From contig NZ_LGLV01000009.1 in NCBI RefSeq assembly GCF_001687365.1, positions 1-64,000 on the forward strand: a DNA stretch of 64,000 bases. Direction: 5' to 3'. Below the pieces are notes generated by a model, which saw nothing but the letters and a program-made list of their open reading frames with translations, ran no database searches and had not been told where the DNA came from. The translations under genes and the position numbers were made by a program. Positions 51,736 to 60,635 of this stretch are shown piece after piece. Source of the stretch: Pararhizobium polonicum. Its GTDB lineage: Bacteria; Pseudomonadota; Alphaproteobacteria; Rhizobiales; Rhizobiaceae. The number at the start of each line of letters is the position of its first letter. Position 1 is the stretch's first letter.

Positions 51736-52464
51736 ATGGCAAACGACATATTGCTTGCGGCGCAGGGGCTGACCAAGTCCTTCGGGGCGTTGCGGGTCCT
51801 CCACGATATCACCTTCGACGTTCGCGGTGGCGAGGTGCTGGGCATTCTGGGGCCGAACGGCGCCGGCAAAACCACGCTCTTCAACCTGGTGAGCGGTGAT
51901 ATCCGCGTCGACGGCGGCGAGCTGGTCTTTGCCGGCGATAGACTGGTCGGCCAGCCGCCCCACCGGCGCTGCCAGATGGGCATCGGGCGGACCTATCAGA
52001 TTCCACGGCCTTATGTCGGCATGACGACGTTCGAGAACCTGCTTGTCGCGGCCTCCTTCGGCGGTGGCAAGTCGGAAGCCGCAAGCTACGCGCGATGCGC
52101 CGAGATTTTGCGTCACTGCGAACTCGCCGACAAGGCCAACCGCCCGGCGGGATCCCTGACGCTGCTCGATCGCAAACGGCTCGAACTGGCACGTGCGCTC
52201 GCGTCCGGGCCGAAACTTCTTTTGCTCGACGAGATTGCCGGCGGCCTGACCGACGATGAAGGCAAGGCGCTCGTCGCGCTCATCCGGCGCATCCGCGACA
52301 GTGGCGTCACCATCGTCTGGATCGAGCATGTCCTGCATGCCCTGCTCGCTGTTGCCGATCGGATCATGGTTTTGAACTTCGGTGAGAAGATCGCCGAAGG
52401 CGCGCCGGACGAGGTCATCAACGATCCGGAAGTCCGACGCGTTTATATGGGGATCGAAACATGA
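51736..52464 (+). CDS. LivG-type ABC ATPase (set B)
   Basis: This is a 242-residue ATPase: Walker A GPNGAGKTT, RTYQIPRPYVGMTTFENLLV, Walker B LLLLDEIAGGL and WIEHVLHALLAV. I chose the ATG at 51736 with GGAG 6-10 bases upstream; an ATG seven codons earlier is also open. Paralogue of the 37193 gene. It overlaps the LivF-type gene by 4 bases. Confidence 0.92.
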   Translation: MANDILLAAQGLTKSFGALRVLHDITFDVRGGEVLGILGPNGAGKTTLFNLVSGDIRVDGGELVFAGDRLVGQPPHRRCQMGIGRTYQIPRPYVGMTTFENLLVAASFGGGKSEAASYARCAEILRHCELADKANRPAGSLTLLDRKRLELARALASGPKLLLLDEIAGGLTDDEGKALVALIRRIRDSGVTIVWIEHVLHALLAVADRIMVLNFGEKIAEGAPDEVINDPEVRRVYMGIET

Positions 52465-53189
52465 GCATGGCGCTTCTGTCCACGCATGGGCTTGTGGCCC
52501 GCTATGGTGACTTCCAGGCCCTTTACGGTGTCGATTTCGAGATTGGCGCAGGCGAGGTGGTTGCTCTGATCGGCGCCAACGGCGCCGGCAAGTCGACGCT
52601 CCTGAAATCGATCATGGGCCTGCTGCGCGTGGCCCCGGATATGGTGCAGCTCGATGGCCGCCCGGTCGGCGGCAGCCAGCCATATCGCATGGTGGCCTCT
52701 GGTGTCGCGATCGTTCCCGAAGGGAGGCGCCTGTTCTCGGGCATGTCGGTCGCCGACAATCTGCGCGTCGCAACGGACCATGCCGCCCCGCCGCACGGCG
52801 AGCCATGGACGATCGACCGGGTCTACGCGCTGTTCCCTATTTTGCAGGAAAAACAGGCCGTTCCGGTGCAGTCGCTGTCGGGTGGCCAGCAGCAGATGGT
52901 CGCCATCGGCCGGGCGTTGCTCAACCAGCCGCGCCTGCTTCTGTGTGACGAGATCAGTCTCGGTCTGGCGCCCAAGGTGGTGCGGGAAATCTATCAGTCC
53001 ATTCCCTCGATCGTCGAACGCGGCACTGCCGTCGTGGTGGTCGAGCAGGACGTCGGCTTGGCCCGCTCGGCCTCCAACCGGCTCTACTGCATGCTTGAAG
53101 GCCGCGTCACCCTTACCGGCCGCTCAGAAGACATTTCCCGCGAGGCTATCGGCGAAGCCTATTTCGGAGCATCTCATGCATTGGATTGA
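52461..53189 (+). CDS. LivF-type ABC ATPase (set B)
   Basis: This is a 242-residue ATPase: Walker A GANGAGKST, IVPEGRRLFSGMSVADNLRV, signature LSGGQQQMVAIGRALL and Walker B LLCDEISLGLAP. Paralogue of the set A gene at 37912, with one in-frame overlap at each side (4 bases upstream, 14 downstream). Cytoplasmic. Confidence 0.93.
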   Translation: MSMALLSTHGLVARYGDFQALYGVDFEIGAGEVVALIGANGAGKSTLLKSIMGLLRVAPDMVQLDGRPVGGSQPYRMVASGVAIVPEGRRLFSGMSVADNLRVATDHAAPPHGEPWTIDRVYALFPILQEKQAVPVQSLSGGQQQMVAIGRALLNQPRLLLCDEISLGLAPKVVREIYQSIPSIVERGTAVVVVEQDVGLARSASNRLYCMLEGRVTLTGRSEDISREAIGEAYFGASHALD

Positions 53190-54033
53190 CGGGCTCATTC
53201 AAGGTATTCTGCTGGGTGGCCTCTACGCCCAGTACGCGCTGGGCATGGCGCTCATGTTCGGCGTCATGCGCATCGTCAACATCACCCATGGCGACCTGAT
53301 GATCCTGCTCGCGTTGATCGGGATCAGTCTTGCCTCGACCTTTTCGCTCGGCCCGTGGTCGGTTCTGGTCGTGCTCGTGGCGCTGGGGGCCGTCTTCGGC
53401 GTGCTCTTGCAGAGCCTGATCCTCAACCGGGTGGTTGGCGAGGATCCTCTGCCTTCGCTGATTGCCACGTTCGGCCTCTCGGTGGCGCTTCAGAACGCGA
53501 TGCAGCAAATCTGGTCGGCGGATACCCGCTCGCTTCCAAGCGCCGGCCTGGCGCAGGCATCGGTGCAGCTGGGGCCGATTTTCGTGGGCGTCTTGCCCGT
53601 CATCGTGCTCTGCACGGCGACCGTCCTGACCGCCGGGCTCCATGCTGTGCTGCGCCACACACGGTTCGGCCGGGCGCTGCGCGCCGCCTCCGCCGATGTC
53701 GAGGCCGCCGCGATGACCGGCGTGAACCCGAAGAGAATCTATGCCGGCGCGACCGCGCTTGCGGTGGCGATCCTGGGTTTTGCGGCGGTCTTTCAGTCGC
53801 TGCGGTCAACCGTTGCACCCGCCGACGGTGCCTACCAGCTGATCTATGCGTTTGAGGCCGTGATCATCGGTGGCATGGGCTCGATCTGGGGCGCGTTCAT
53901 TGGCGCCATGGTGCTCGGTATCAGCCAGTCGATCGGTTTCCGTATCGATCCGGGCTTCGGCATCCTCGCCGGCCATCTCGTCTTTCTCATCATTCTCGCC
54001 CTGCGGCCGCAGGGCATACTCGGAAAGGGTTGA
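53176..54033 (+). CDS. LivH-type ABC permease (set B)
   Basis: This is a 285-residue permease starting MHWIDGLIQGILLGGLYAQY at 53176, inside the LivF-type gene by 14 bases, the same overlap as in set A. About eight membrane segments, FGVMRIVNITHGDLMILLA and VIIGGMGSIWGAFIGAMVLG. Confidence 0.93.
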   Translation: MHWIDGLIQGILLGGLYAQYALGMALMFGVMRIVNITHGDLMILLALIGISLASTFSLGPWSVLVVLVALGAVFGVLLQSLILNRVVGEDPLPSLIATFGLSVALQNAMQQIWSADTRSLPSAGLAQASVQLGPIFVGVLPVIVLCTATVLTAGLHAVLRHTRFGRALRAASADVEAAAMTGVNPKRIYAGATALAVAILGFAAVFQSLRSTVAPADGAYQLIYAFEAVIIGGMGSIWGAFIGAMVLGISQSIGFRIDPGFGILAGHLVFLIILALRPQGILGKG

Positions 54034-54037
54034 GCCC

Positions 54038-55075
54038 ATGGCAGAGATGTTTGCTCATGCCGATACCGGTGCCGTACAGCCGGCCCCCGTCCGCGTGCAG
54101 CGCCAGACAGTGTCCGGCGTCGTGGCGCTGATCATAGGCCTTGGCGTGCTGGCTGCGATCGCCTCCATGCCGCTCTGGGCGAGCCAGGGCCTGATCCGCG
54201 ACGTTGTCGAACTCTGCTGCTACATTGCGGTGGCGCAGATGTGGAACCTGCTTGCCGGCTATGGCGGTCTGGTATCGGTCGGCCAGCAGGCTTTCGTCGG
54301 TGTGGCCGCCTATATGATGTTCGTGATGGCCCAGCTCTGGGGTCTCAATCCGTTCGTCGCGGTCGTGCTGGCGATGATCGCACCCGCGATCCTGGCCGTT
54401 CCCACCTATGGCCTGCTGCACCGGCTTGACGGACCCTATTTCGCCATCGGCACCTGGGTGATCGCCGAAGTCATGCGGTTGGCAACCTCGGTTTTCGGCT
54501 ATGTCAATGGCGGCGCCGGCATGAGCCTTCGCGTGATGACCGGGTATTCGGCCGACGAACGCGCGCTTGGCGTCTCGCTGATCTCGGCGCTGATGCTGCT
54601 GCTCACCGTCGGCGGCAGCTATGCGCTTCTGCGCTCGCGCTATGGCCTGGCGTTGATTGCTATCCGGGACAATCCGGTCGCTGCGGCAAGTCAGGGCGTC
54701 AATGTTGGGCGCGTGCGCTTTCTGCTCTGGGTGGCCGCGGCCATGGGCACCGGGCTTGCCGGCGCCACCTATTTCCTCGCTCAGCTGCGCATCACCCCGC
54801 CGTCCGCCTATGACCCGAACTGGGCCAATATCGCAATCTTCATTGTCATGGTCGGTGGGCTGGGATCGCTCGAAGGCGTGCTGATTGGTGCACTCATCTA
54901 TTTCTTCGCGGACAGGTGGTTCGGTGAATATGGCACCACCTACGTGGTGGTGCTGGGTCTTCTCACGCTGTTCATGGCGCTGTTTGCGCGCGGCGGCATC
55001 TGGGGGCTGATCTGCAAGGTGGTGGACGCCCCCTGGTTTCCGACCCGACGCCTCCTTCTGGAGGACAAGCCATGA
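54038..55075 (+). CDS. LivM-type ABC permease (set B)
   Basis: This is a 345-residue permease starting MAEMFAHADTG. The first 25 residues are cytoplasmic, then about ten membrane segments. VAQMWNLLAGYGGLVSVGQQAFVG and the cytoplasmic RSRYGLALIAIRDNPVAAASQG are standard LivM regions. It shares 4 bases with the alcohol dehydrogenase gene, joining transport and catabolic genes. Confidence 0.92.
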   Translation: MAEMFAHADTGAVQPAPVRVQRQTVSGVVALIIGLGVLAAIASMPLWASQGLIRDVVELCCYIAVAQMWNLLAGYGGLVSVGQQAFVGVAAYMMFVMAQLWGLNPFVAVVLAMIAPAILAVPTYGLLHRLDGPYFAIGTWVIAEVMRLATSVFGYVNGGAGMSLRVMTGYSADERALGVSLISALMLLLTVGGSYALLRSRYGLALIAIRDNPVAAASQGVNVGRVRFLLWVAAAMGTGLAGATYFLAQLRITPPSAYDPNWANIAIFIVMVGGLGSLEGVLIGALIYFFADRWFGEYGTTYVVVLGLLTLFMALFARGGIWGLICKVVDAPWFPTRRLLLEDKP

Positions 55076-56109
55076 AGGCCGCTCTTTTCGACGGTGTCCG
55101 GCAACCCTTGCGTATCGATGACATCGGGGTGCCCGAGCCGGCCGATGACGAGGTTCTGCTCAAGATCGCAGCTTGCGGCATCTGCGGCTCCGATCTGCAT
55201 ATGACCGAGGACCCGGTGACGTTCGGCCTCAAGCCCCGTGACGTGCTCGGACATGAATTCGCCGGTGAAGTCGTTCGTTGTGGCAGCGGTGTTGATGACC
55301 TGAAGCCGGGAGACCGGGTGGCGGTCGCACCGATGCGTGGCTGCGGCCATTGTGAAAGCTGCCTGTGTGGCGAGCCCGCCTGGTGCGCCGAAATGCGGCT
55401 CATCGGCGGCGGATATGCGGAATTTACGACCGTCGCAGCCCGGCAATGCCGCGTTCTGCCGCAAGATCTGCCGACCGCCGAAGGGGCGCTGGCCGAGCCA
55501 CTTGCCGTGGCCCTGCACGTGGTCGTGCGATCCGGCCTGAAGCCGGGCGCTCGCGTCCTCATCCTCGGCGCCGGTCCAATCGGTCTGCTGGTTGCTTTCT
55601 GGGCCCGCCGTTATGGCGCCGGCGATGTGATCGTCGCCGATCTCGGCCGCCATCAGGAAGCGCGGGCGGCGGCACTGGGGGCGACCGGTTTTGCGCTGTC
55701 CGGGCCGGGCCTCGCAGCGGAGTTCCAGAACCAGGCCGGTGCCGCGCCGGATATCGTCTTCGAATGTGTCGGCAAGCGCGGCCTGCTGGATTTCGCCTGC
55801 CGCCTCGTTCGCCCCCACGGAACCGTGATCGGGGTTGGCCTCTGCGTCGGCGGAGACGAGTGGGACCCGTTCGTCGCGCTGTCGAAGGAGATCACTCTGG
55901 CGTTCGCCGTGTTCTTCAACATGGCCGAATTCGAAACCGCGCTCGACGCGCTCGGACCCGGCCGCTTCCGGCCGCAGGAACTCATAACGGCGCGGATCGG
56001 CTTTGCGGATGTTGCCGAGACATTCGAGGGGCTCCGTCGCAGGACGACAGAATGCAAGGTGCTGATCACCGCCGAGGCGGATCGATCGGCGAATTCCGGG
56101 AGGAACTGA
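55072..56109 (+). CDS. Zinc-dependent alcohol dehydrogenase (MDR family)
   Basis: This is a 345-residue medium-chain dehydrogenase. The catalytic Zn site shows CGICGSDLHM and GHEFAGEV, the structural zinc loop is in CGHCESCLCGEPAWC (four or more Cys), and the Rossmann motif reads LGAGPIGLLVAFWARRYGAG. It resembles sorbitol, threonine and (S,S)-butanediol dehydrogenases. Its product in this cluster is unknown; oxidation of a hydroxy intermediate is likely. It overlaps its neighbours by 4 bases and 1 base. Confidence 0.9.
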   Translation: MKAALFDGVRQPLRIDDIGVPEPADDEVLLKIAACGICGSDLHMTEDPVTFGLKPRDVLGHEFAGEVVRCGSGVDDLKPGDRVAVAPMRGCGHCESCLCGEPAWCAEMRLIGGGYAEFTTVAARQCRVLPQDLPTAEGALAEPLAVALHVVVRSGLKPGARVLILGAGPIGLLVAFWARRYGAGDVIVADLGRHQEARAAALGATGFALSGPGLAAEFQNQAGAAPDIVFECVGKRGLLDFACRLVRPHGTVIGVGLCVGGDEWDPFVALSKEITLAFAVFFNMAEFETALDALGPGRFRPQELITARIGFADVAETFEGLRRRTTECKVLITAEADRSANSGRN

Positions 56110-56888
56110 TGGATTTCGAAACATTGACGCATGACATCGACGGCGTATCCGTCGTCGTGAAGGCAATCGGCGCGGGGCCGGCGGTGCTGGCATTGCATGG
56201 CGCCGCCACCCTGGAAGGCTACGAATGGGCAAGGGGGCTTGCCGACCGCTTCCGTGTCTATCTGCCCTTTCATCCGGGTTTCGGCGAAAGCGGCGAGGCG
56301 CGGCATTTTGCCGGGATGCAGGATCTGGTCGTACACAATCTGCGCCTGATCGCGGCGCTGGGTCTTGAACGTCCGCATCTCGTCGGCCATTCGATGGGCG
56401 GATGGATGGCGGCGGAAATGGCCGCGGTGGCTGGCGAACGCTTCGGCCGGCTGGTCCTCAATGCCCCGGCCGGACTCAACCATCCGGATCATCCCGGCGC
56501 CGATCTTGCAGCAATCGGCCCCGAAGCACTGCCAGGCTATCTGGCGCACGATGTCGGCGTTGCCCTGCGTTATTTCCCCGGCGGATCGGAATGCCCGCCG
56601 CTGGAGGACTTTCTGGCTCTCCGCGAGAAAGAGGGCCGGGCGCTCGGCAATATTCTCAAGGTTCACGGCATGGGGCATCCCAATCTCGGGCGCTGGCTAG
56701 GCCGCATTCCGAATGAAACGCTCATTGTCTGGGGCGACAAGGACCGCATGCTGCCGGCATCGCAGGCGCCGGTCTGGGCCGCGCGCATCCCGGCTGCCCG
56801 CACATTGATCATCGCCGACGCCGGCCATTTCGCCATGCAGGAGGAGCCGCAGGCGACGGCTGCCATCGGAGATTTTCTCGCGGGCTGA
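56109..56888 (+). CDS. Alpha/beta-hydrolase
   Basis: This is a 259-residue alpha/beta-hydrolase. The oxyanion HGAA, nucleophile Ser in VGHSMGGW (about residue 96), Asp in GDKDRMLP and base His in DAGHFAMQEEP form a complete active site. The start shares one base with the dehydrogenase stop. The group contains C-C hydrolases of meta-cleavage pathways, dienelactone-like and lactone hydrolases; which reaction applies is not decided by sequence. Cytoplasmic, no signal peptide. Confidence 0.88.
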   Translation: MDFETLTHDIDGVSVVVKAIGAGPAVLALHGAATLEGYEWARGLADRFRVYLPFHPGFGESGEARHFAGMQDLVVHNLRLIAALGLERPHLVGHSMGGWMAAEMAAVAGERFGRLVLNAPAGLNHPDHPGADLAAIGPEALPGYLAHDVGVALRYFPGGSECPPLEDFLALREKEGRALGNILKVHGMGHPNLGRWLGRIPNETLIVWGDKDRMLPASQAPVWAARIPAARTLIIADAGHFAMQEEPQATAAIGDFLAG

Positions 56889-56914
56889 AGCGTCGCGGGA
56901 ACTTGATAGGAAAC

Positions 56915-56946
56915 GCCGCAAGGCCTGCCGAGACCGGCCTTGCGGC
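56915..56946 (+). other. Perfect 11-bp hairpin before the two-component hydroxylase genes
   Basis: GCCGCAAGGCC (56915-56925) and GGCCTTGCGGC (56936-56946) form a perfect stem with a 10-base loop. No T-run follows, so it is not an ordinary terminator. It lies 30 bp before the monooxygenase ATG and may stabilise the downstream mRNA or act as a protein-binding site. Confidence 0.5.
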
Positions 56947-56975
56947 ACAATCGGAAATGCCAAGGAGGAATAGTC

Positions 56976-58202
56976 ATGAATGCACCACTGAAGCATGAGA
57001 ACGCATACTGGGGAACGAAAACGGATTTTTCGTCCCTGATGGAGCAGGTGCGCAAGATTGGCCCTGTTCTCGAAGAGAATTCGCAGGACAATGAAAAGCT
57101 CGGTCGCCTGAACGAGGCGACGTTTGAAGCCCTGAAGTCGCTGCGGATGTCGCACATCTTCGCCGGCGAGGACATCGGCGGCGCGCAGCTTTCCCCGACC
57201 AGGGGGCTGCAGCTCATAGAAGCGATCACCTATTACAGCGGGGCAGCCGGCTGGATATCGATGGTCCATGCCTGCATCGGCGCGATGTCGGCGGCTTTCC
57301 TGCCGGACACCGCCATCAACCGCCTGTTCGGCGGCGACGTTGATAACCGATTTTCCGGACAGGGTACACCGACGGGCATGCTCAGGAAGGTCGATGGCGG
57401 CTACCTGCTGAATGGCAAGTGGTCCTATGCGAGCGGCATCTATCATGCCACCTTCACCCACACAGCAGCACTTCTCGACGATGGTACCGGTCAGCCGACA
57501 AAGGATGAAAACGGCAACGTGATCGTGCTCTGCGCCCACGCTCCGGTCGAGGATCACGACCTGCTCGGAAACTGGCACTCGCTGGGCCTGCAGGCGACCG
57601 GCAGCATCGACTACGCTGCCAAGGACGTACTCATTCCCGAAGACATGGTGTTCCCGATCCTGACCGCGGAACCGCAGCGCATGAAGGAATTCTTCAGCCT
57701 TGGCGTCGTTGGACTTGCCTCGATCGGCCATTCGGGCTGGGCCATCGGCGCATCCCGGCGCATCCTTGACGAGGTCGCGAAGTATGCCCTCACCAAGACC
57801 GGCCGCGCCGGCCTGCTTGGCGAGAGCGACAAGTTCTGGTTTGACTTTGGCCGGGCGGATGCTCGCGTGCGTGCGGCGCGTGCCTTCCTCTTCGAAGTCT
57901 GGCGTGATGTCGAAGCCTCGATCGAGGCTGGCAATCGCGTCTCGACCCGTCAGATCAGTCTCATACATCTTGCCAAGTCCGAGGTGCACGAAGCCGGCGT
58001 CGATGCCTGCCAATTCGTCTACCGGGCAGCCGGCGGGGCCGCCCTGCGGTATGGCGTGATGCAGCGGACCTATCGCGAGATGCTGACCGCGGCCAATCAT
58101 TTCACGATCAATCCCAATATTGTTGGCGCGGCCGGCCGCGAAATTGCCGGGCTGTGGAGCGATCGCGTCTGGCAGTTCTACGATTTGATTGAAAGGAAAT
58201 GA
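56976..58202 (+). CDS. Flavin-dependent hydroxylase oxygenase component, acyl-CoA-dehydrogenase fold (HsaA/GraA group)
   Basis: This is a 408-residue protein of the group D flavin monooxygenases, which use reduced flavin from a separate reductase. The acyl-CoA dehydrogenase fold is seen in ITYYSGAAGWISMVHACIGA, LNGKWSYASGIYHATFTHT and LGLQATGSIDYAAKDVLIPE, with the C-terminal helical domain around IGAGRR..EVAKYAL. Family members hydroxylate phenols such as resorcinol (GraA), p-hydroxyphenylacetate or steroid catabolites. AAGGAGG precedes the ATG at 56976. It overlaps the reductase gene by 4 bases. In this context it most likely makes hydroxyquinol from resorcinol or a similar phenol. Confidence 0.88.
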   Translation: MNAPLKHENAYWGTKTDFSSLMEQVRKIGPVLEENSQDNEKLGRLNEATFEALKSLRMSHIFAGEDIGGAQLSPTRGLQLIEAITYYSGAAGWISMVHACIGAMSAAFLPDTAINRLFGGDVDNRFSGQGTPTGMLRKVDGGYLLNGKWSYASGIYHATFTHTAALLDDGTGQPTKDENGNVIVLCAHAPVEDHDLLGNWHSLGLQATGSIDYAAKDVLIPEDMVFPILTAEPQRMKEFFSLGVVGLASIGHSGWAIGASRRILDEVAKYALTKTGRAGLLGESDKFWFDFGRADARVRAARAFLFEVWRDVEASIEAGNRVSTRQISLIHLAKSEVHEAGVDACQFVYRAAGGAALRYGVMQRTYREMLTAANHFTINPNIVGAAGREIAGLWSDRVWQFYDLIERK

Positions 58203-58816
58203 GCGGCGTGGTTAAACGGCAGGATCAGCCCGTATCGGGCACGGCCAGGGCCACGGACAGCGGCGCCAGGGACCCGGTGATGGAAGCCTTTTTCTCAGCC
58301 TTCCGTCATCATCCCTCAGGAGTGGCGATCATCACGGCCGATGCGGGTGATGGACCGGTCGCGCTCACGGTCAGTTCGCTGATTTCCGTGAGCGCATCGC
58401 CGCCAATGGTGGCCTTCTCGCTTTCGGCATCATCGTCGACGGCGAAGGCGGTCGAGCAGGCGGAAACCGTGGTCGTGCATTTCGTGCGGCGCGGCGACAT
58501 GAAGCTTGCGAGGTTGTGCGCCACCAGCGGGGTCGACCGTTTCGGAGCCGATGTGCGCTGGGAGCGGCTCGCTTCGGGAGAGCCTTATTATCCCCAGGTT
58601 GGCTTTTGGTTCCGGGCAGCACTTCGGGGCCGGCTCGCCGTGCCCGGTGCCTGCCTGGTGACCGCCGAGCTTCTATCGGCATCGCCCTTCGCGCAAGACG
58701 CGCGGGGGGATGATACGCTGGTCTATGCCAACCGTACCTGGCATGAGCTGCGGACGATTTCCGAGGAAAACAAAGCGCCGCTGCTATTATGGCCTGAGGA
58801 TTCGGCGACGTTCTAA
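58199..58816 (+). CDS. Flavin reductase of the two-component hydroxylase
   Basis: This is a 205-residue NAD(P)H:flavin reductase of the HpaC/RutF-like split-barrel fold. FSAFRHHPSGVAIITADAGDG starts the domain, then VALTVSSLISVSASPPMVAFSLS, the FMN-binding region. It differs from the RutF at 25522 and is coupled to the oxygenase gene (4-base overlap), so it feeds reduced flavin to that enzyme. It has an N-terminal extension of about 20 residues. Confidence 0.92.
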   Translation: MSGVVKRQDQPVSGTARATDSGARDPVMEAFFSAFRHHPSGVAIITADAGDGPVALTVSSLISVSASPPMVAFSLSASSSTAKAVEQAETVVVHFVRRGDMKLARLCATSGVDRFGADVRWERLASGEPYYPQVGFWFRAALRGRLAVPGACLVTAELLSASPFAQDARGDDTLVYANRTWHELRTISEENKAPLLLWPEDSATF

Positions 58817-58915
58817 GGAACATTCGTCCATATGGCGTGACGGGCAGGCCGAAGATATCTCCAGGCCGGGATCGGCGTGCTTTGGCGGTTCTTCGCTCGG
58901 CGCGCTCCGTGAGAG

Positions 58916-60265
58916 CTATCGGCCGCGCCGCGAGTTGTCCTGGACCTCGAGTGCCTTGCTGAAGCTGAGCGCGATGATGGTACAGACGGCGCCGGACAGC
59001 AGGTAGTAACCGACGAAAGGCAAGCCGAACTTGCTGGAGAGAATCAGGGCCACCAGCGGGGCGAAACCGGCGCCGACCAGCCAGGAGAGGTCGGAGGTGA
59101 GGGCCGCGCCGGTATATCGGTAGGTCTGGCCGAAGCGCGACGAGACCACGCCGGACGCCTGGCCGAAGGACAGGCCGAGCACGCCAAAGCCGATGATGAC
59201 GAAAGCATCCTGTCCGAACGAGCCGGCGCCAAGCAATAGCGGTGCGGCGAAACTGAAGGCGGCGATGACAATCGCACAGATCATCAACTGCTTGCGCCGG
59301 CCGATACGGTCCGAGATCAGGCCGGAAAGAATGATGGTGACGATACCGACCGCAGCGCCGGCAACCTGGATCAGGAGAAATGCGCCGATCGCCTGGTTTC
59401 CGAACAGGTTCATCCAGCCGAGCGGGAAGATCGTTACCAGATGGAACATCGCAAAGCTTGCCAGCGGCACGAAGGCGCCGATGATGATGTCACGGCCGTG
59501 AAACCGGACCACTTCGCTGATCGGGGTCGCCTGGAGCTCATGCTGTTCGAGAAGCGTGCCGAATTCCTTCGTCATGACGAGGCGGAGGCGAGCGAACAGC
59601 GCGACGACATTGATGGCAAAGGCGACGAAGAACGGATAGCGCCAGCCCCAGCTGAGGAAGTCCTCGTTCGACAGGTTGGCGACGAAGAAACCGAAGAGAA
59701 CGCTCGCCAGTGCAAAGCCGATCGGCGCACCCAGCTGCGGGATCATGGCATACCAGCCACGCTTGTTATGCGGCGCGTTCAACGCCAGCAGCGAGGCAAG
59801 GCCATCCCAGGCGCCGCCGAGGGCAAAGCCCTGACCCAGACGGAACAGCGCCAGAAGCGCGATTGACCAGTAACCGATCTGCTCGTATCCCGGAAGAAAC
59901 GCGATCGAGGCCGTCGAGCCGCCAAGCAGGAAGAGGGCGATGGTGAGCTTCGTGCCGCGTCCGTACCAGCGGTCGATGGTCATGAACACCACCGAGCCTA
60001 CCGGCCGGGCGATGAAGGCGAGCGAAAAGATCGCGAAGGAATAGATTGTTCCCGTCAGGCGGTCGGGCGCGAACGGAAAGACCAGCTGCGGGAAAACCAG
60101 CACCGAGGCGAGGCCGTAGACGAAAAAGTCGAAGAATTCCGACATCCGGCCGATGATCACGCCGATGGCGATGTCTCCGGCGGATGCCGGCTTGTCATCG
60201 TGGATCTGCCGGGCATCGCGCTCCAGCGAGGACGACGACGGACCATATTCGGTTGCGGTGCTCAT
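58916..60265 (-). CDS. MFS metabolite/proton symporter (MHS group)
   Basis: This is a 449-residue membrane protein with about twelve hydrophobic segments. GRMSEFFDFFVYGLASVLVFPQL at the first segment, the loop FMTIDRWYGRGTK and GQGFALGGAWDGLASLLA agree with the metabolite:H+ symporter family (KgtP, ProP, ShiA). I chose the start at 60265, which has GAGGGAGG 8 bases upstream; 21 earlier residues lie before that site. It probably imports an aromatic or dicarboxylic acid for the neighbouring cluster, converging on the hydroxylase genes. Substrate unproven. Confidence 0.9.
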   Translation of the reverse strand: MSTATEYGPSSSSLERDARQIHDDKPASAGDIAIGVIIGRMSEFFDFFVYGLASVLVFPQLVFPFAPDRLTGTIYSFAIFSLAFIARPVGSVVFMTIDRWYGRGTKLTIALFLLGGSTASIAFLPGYEQIGYWSIALLALFRLGQGFALGGAWDGLASLLALNAPHNKRGWYAMIPQLGAPIGFALASVLFGFFVANLSNEDFLSWGWRYPFFVAFAINVVALFARLRLVMTKEFGTLLEQHELQATPISEVVRFHGRDIIIGAFVPLASFAMFHLVTIFPLGWMNLFGNQAIGAFLLIQVAGAAVGIVTIILSGLISDRIGRRKQLMICAIVIAAFSFAAPLLLGAGSFGQDAFVIIGFGVLGLSFGQASGVVSSRFGQTYRYTGAALTSDLSWLVGAGFAPLVALILSSKFGLPFVGYYLLSGAVCTIIALSFSKALEVQDNSRRGR

Positions 60266-60482
60266 GATGCCTCCCTCGCTGAGACCATTTCGGATAAAGC
60301 CTCTTTGAATGATGTTGATCAAGTTCACCGTCTTATCAAGACCCGATCGCGGAATTAATCGTCATCCGGCCCCAAATCGGTGCTTGAAATCGTCAGCGGG
60401 ACGGCCATTAAATGCTAGGCGCCTCTGGAAGATCGTTTTTCGGGCATTAGTTGGTTTTTCCGACGGTATCGCTGAAACTAAA

Positions 60483-60516
60483 TCCTTCTAAAACTACTCA
60501 TGATTTCAGAAGGATA
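60483..60516. promoter_or_regulatory. Inverted repeat upstream of cyoA
   Basis: The 370-bp gap between the divergent symporter and cyoA genes has ATCCTTCT (60483-60490) and AGAAGGAT (60509-60516), a perfect 8-bp inverted repeat with an 18-base spacer, 120 bp before the cyoA start. It could bind a regulator of the oxidase operon; which protein is unknown. No clear FNR box was seen; a TTGATCAA palindrome lies near 60311. Confidence 0.4.
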
Positions 60517-60530
60517 CCGTGCGACATTAT

Positions 60531-60566
60531 GCTGCGCCGCAACCAATTTGCTGCGCTGCGACCAAA
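60531..60566. repeat. Direct near-repeat upstream of cyoA
   Basis: TGCTGCGCCGCAACCAA (60531-60547) and TGCTGCGCTGCGACCAA (60550-60566) are 17-base copies with two differences, 19 bp apart, directly after the inverted repeat. The spacing near two helical turns would allow side-by-side binding by one protein. Confidence 0.5.
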
Positions 60567-60635
60567 CACCTCATATCGCAGTGACGTCGAGTGTCTTAGT
60601 GCCAAGGTCGATGAAACAAACAAGAGCGTAGAGTC

